Shown here piece after piece: positions 5,032 through 5,286 of a stretch of 5,286 nt of DNA. The stretch covers positions 1-5,286 of the forward strand of contig JAEYOM010000118.1 of assembly GCA_023411715.1 (NCBI GenBank), given 5' to 3'. The notes under the pieces are model-generated. The model was not told where the DNA came from and searched no databases. It was given only the letters and a program-made list of their open reading frames with translations. The first letter of the stretch is position 1. Every line of letters starts with the position of its first letter. Position numbers and translations under genes: made by a program. This stretch comes from Bacillota bacterium. Its GTDB lineage: Bacteria > Bacillota > Clostridia > Acetivibrionales > DTU013.

Positions 5032-5286
5032 ATGATCGGCCCGAGCAAACACAAAATATCCGGCGTGGCTGCGCGCCGACGCATTCCGCCGCGCAGCGAA
5101 TTGGCACGGGAAGGCAAATTCCTTTTTACAACACTGTTGCAAAGCATGCTCTGCGTCATGATGATCACAGCCGCTTTTGTGACAAGCGGCATTTTTGGCA
5201 TGACCGAAGTTAAAACAGCCTTTTTTGCGCTGATTACGAAAGAAACCGAGGCGGTCGAGGAGTTTTCAGTGGTGCAAAAGGTAGCA
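5032..5286 (+). CDS. Hypothetical single-pass membrane protein, 3'-truncated
   Basis: ATG 5032 has a strong AGGGGG Shine-Dalgarno at 5019-5024, and the frame remains open to the window end, giving 85 visible residues. The N-terminus is a basic, presumably cytoplasmic segment (MIGPSKHKISGVAARRRIPPR, about residues 1-28). One hydrophobic stretch follows at about 30-56 (FLFTTLLQSMLC through ITAAFVTSGIFGM). An acidic region, ITKETEAVEEFS, comes after it. Charge distribution predicts the N-terminus inside and the rest outside the membrane. The layout resembles N-termini of clostridial membrane-anchored proteins such as M23-peptidase/SpoIIQ-like proteins, but no catalytic domain is in view, so that is only a guess. 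Competing frames at 4992-5213 and 5001-5201 lack a comparable ribosome binding site and sensible composition. It is transcribed divergently from the symporter. Confidence 0.72.
   Translation, partial: MIGPSKHKISGVAARRRIPPRSELAREGKFLFTTLLQSMLCVMMITAAFVTSGIFGMTEVKTAFFALITKETEAVEEFSVVQKVA

Noticed and set aside
5001..5213. Overlapping ORFs on both strands at 4992-5213 (+) and 5001-5201 (-)
   Set aside because: They overlap the better-supported start at 5032, which has a strong ribosome site, an open end and a clear membrane segment. They lack good initiation signals.

Overview
The window looks like chromosomal DNA from a Gram-positive anaerobe of the Clostridia, possibly an Oscillospiraceae/Ruminococcaceae-type organism. 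This is inferred from several features: a moderate GC content, AGAGG/AAGGAG-type Shine-Dalgarno sites, extended -10 (TGG-TAAAAT-like) sigma-A promoters, a VanW-family protein, a glycine riboswitch ahead of an alanine/glycine:cation symporter, and a GltD-type flavoprotein of the kind found in clostridial electron-bifurcating complexes. No genus can be assigned from sequence reading alone.

Left part (1-2163, + strand). The window opens inside a gene for a GltD/NfnB-type NADPH-binding iron-sulfur flavoprotein, missing about its first 45 codons. A strong intrinsic terminator follows the gene. Only three bases after the terminator's U tract comes the ribosome binding site of a complete VanW-family gene.

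Middle (2147-3204). A good sigma-A promoter overlaps the end of the vanW-like gene. It drives a leader of about 150 nt with several possible hairpins, followed by a metallo-beta-lactamase-fold hydrolase gene. That gene ends in a hairpin terminator at about 2972-3006. About 150 bp with no recognisable gene follows, and then a second strong terminator that serves the opposite strand.

Right part (3163-5286). The minus strand carries an AGCS-family sodium(or proton):alanine/glycine symporter gene. Its long leader contains, in transcription order, a promoter, a single-aptamer glycine riboswitch, an intrinsic terminator and the ribosome binding site. This is a classic transcription-attenuation layout, so glycine very likely controls the transporter. 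Divergently, the + strand begins a gene for a small single-pass membrane protein that runs off the window end. The divergent region contains a 6-bp inverted repeat with a 3-bp centre that could be an operator.

The genes do not form one pathway: there are at least four transcription units. The best-supported functional link is glycine sensing with amino-acid uptake. The least explained items are the leader of the hydrolase gene, the mechanism and sign of the riboswitch, and the identity of the truncated membrane protein. I found no CRISPR array, insertion sequence, tRNA or rRNA gene, and nothing that clearly amounts to a new multi-gene system.
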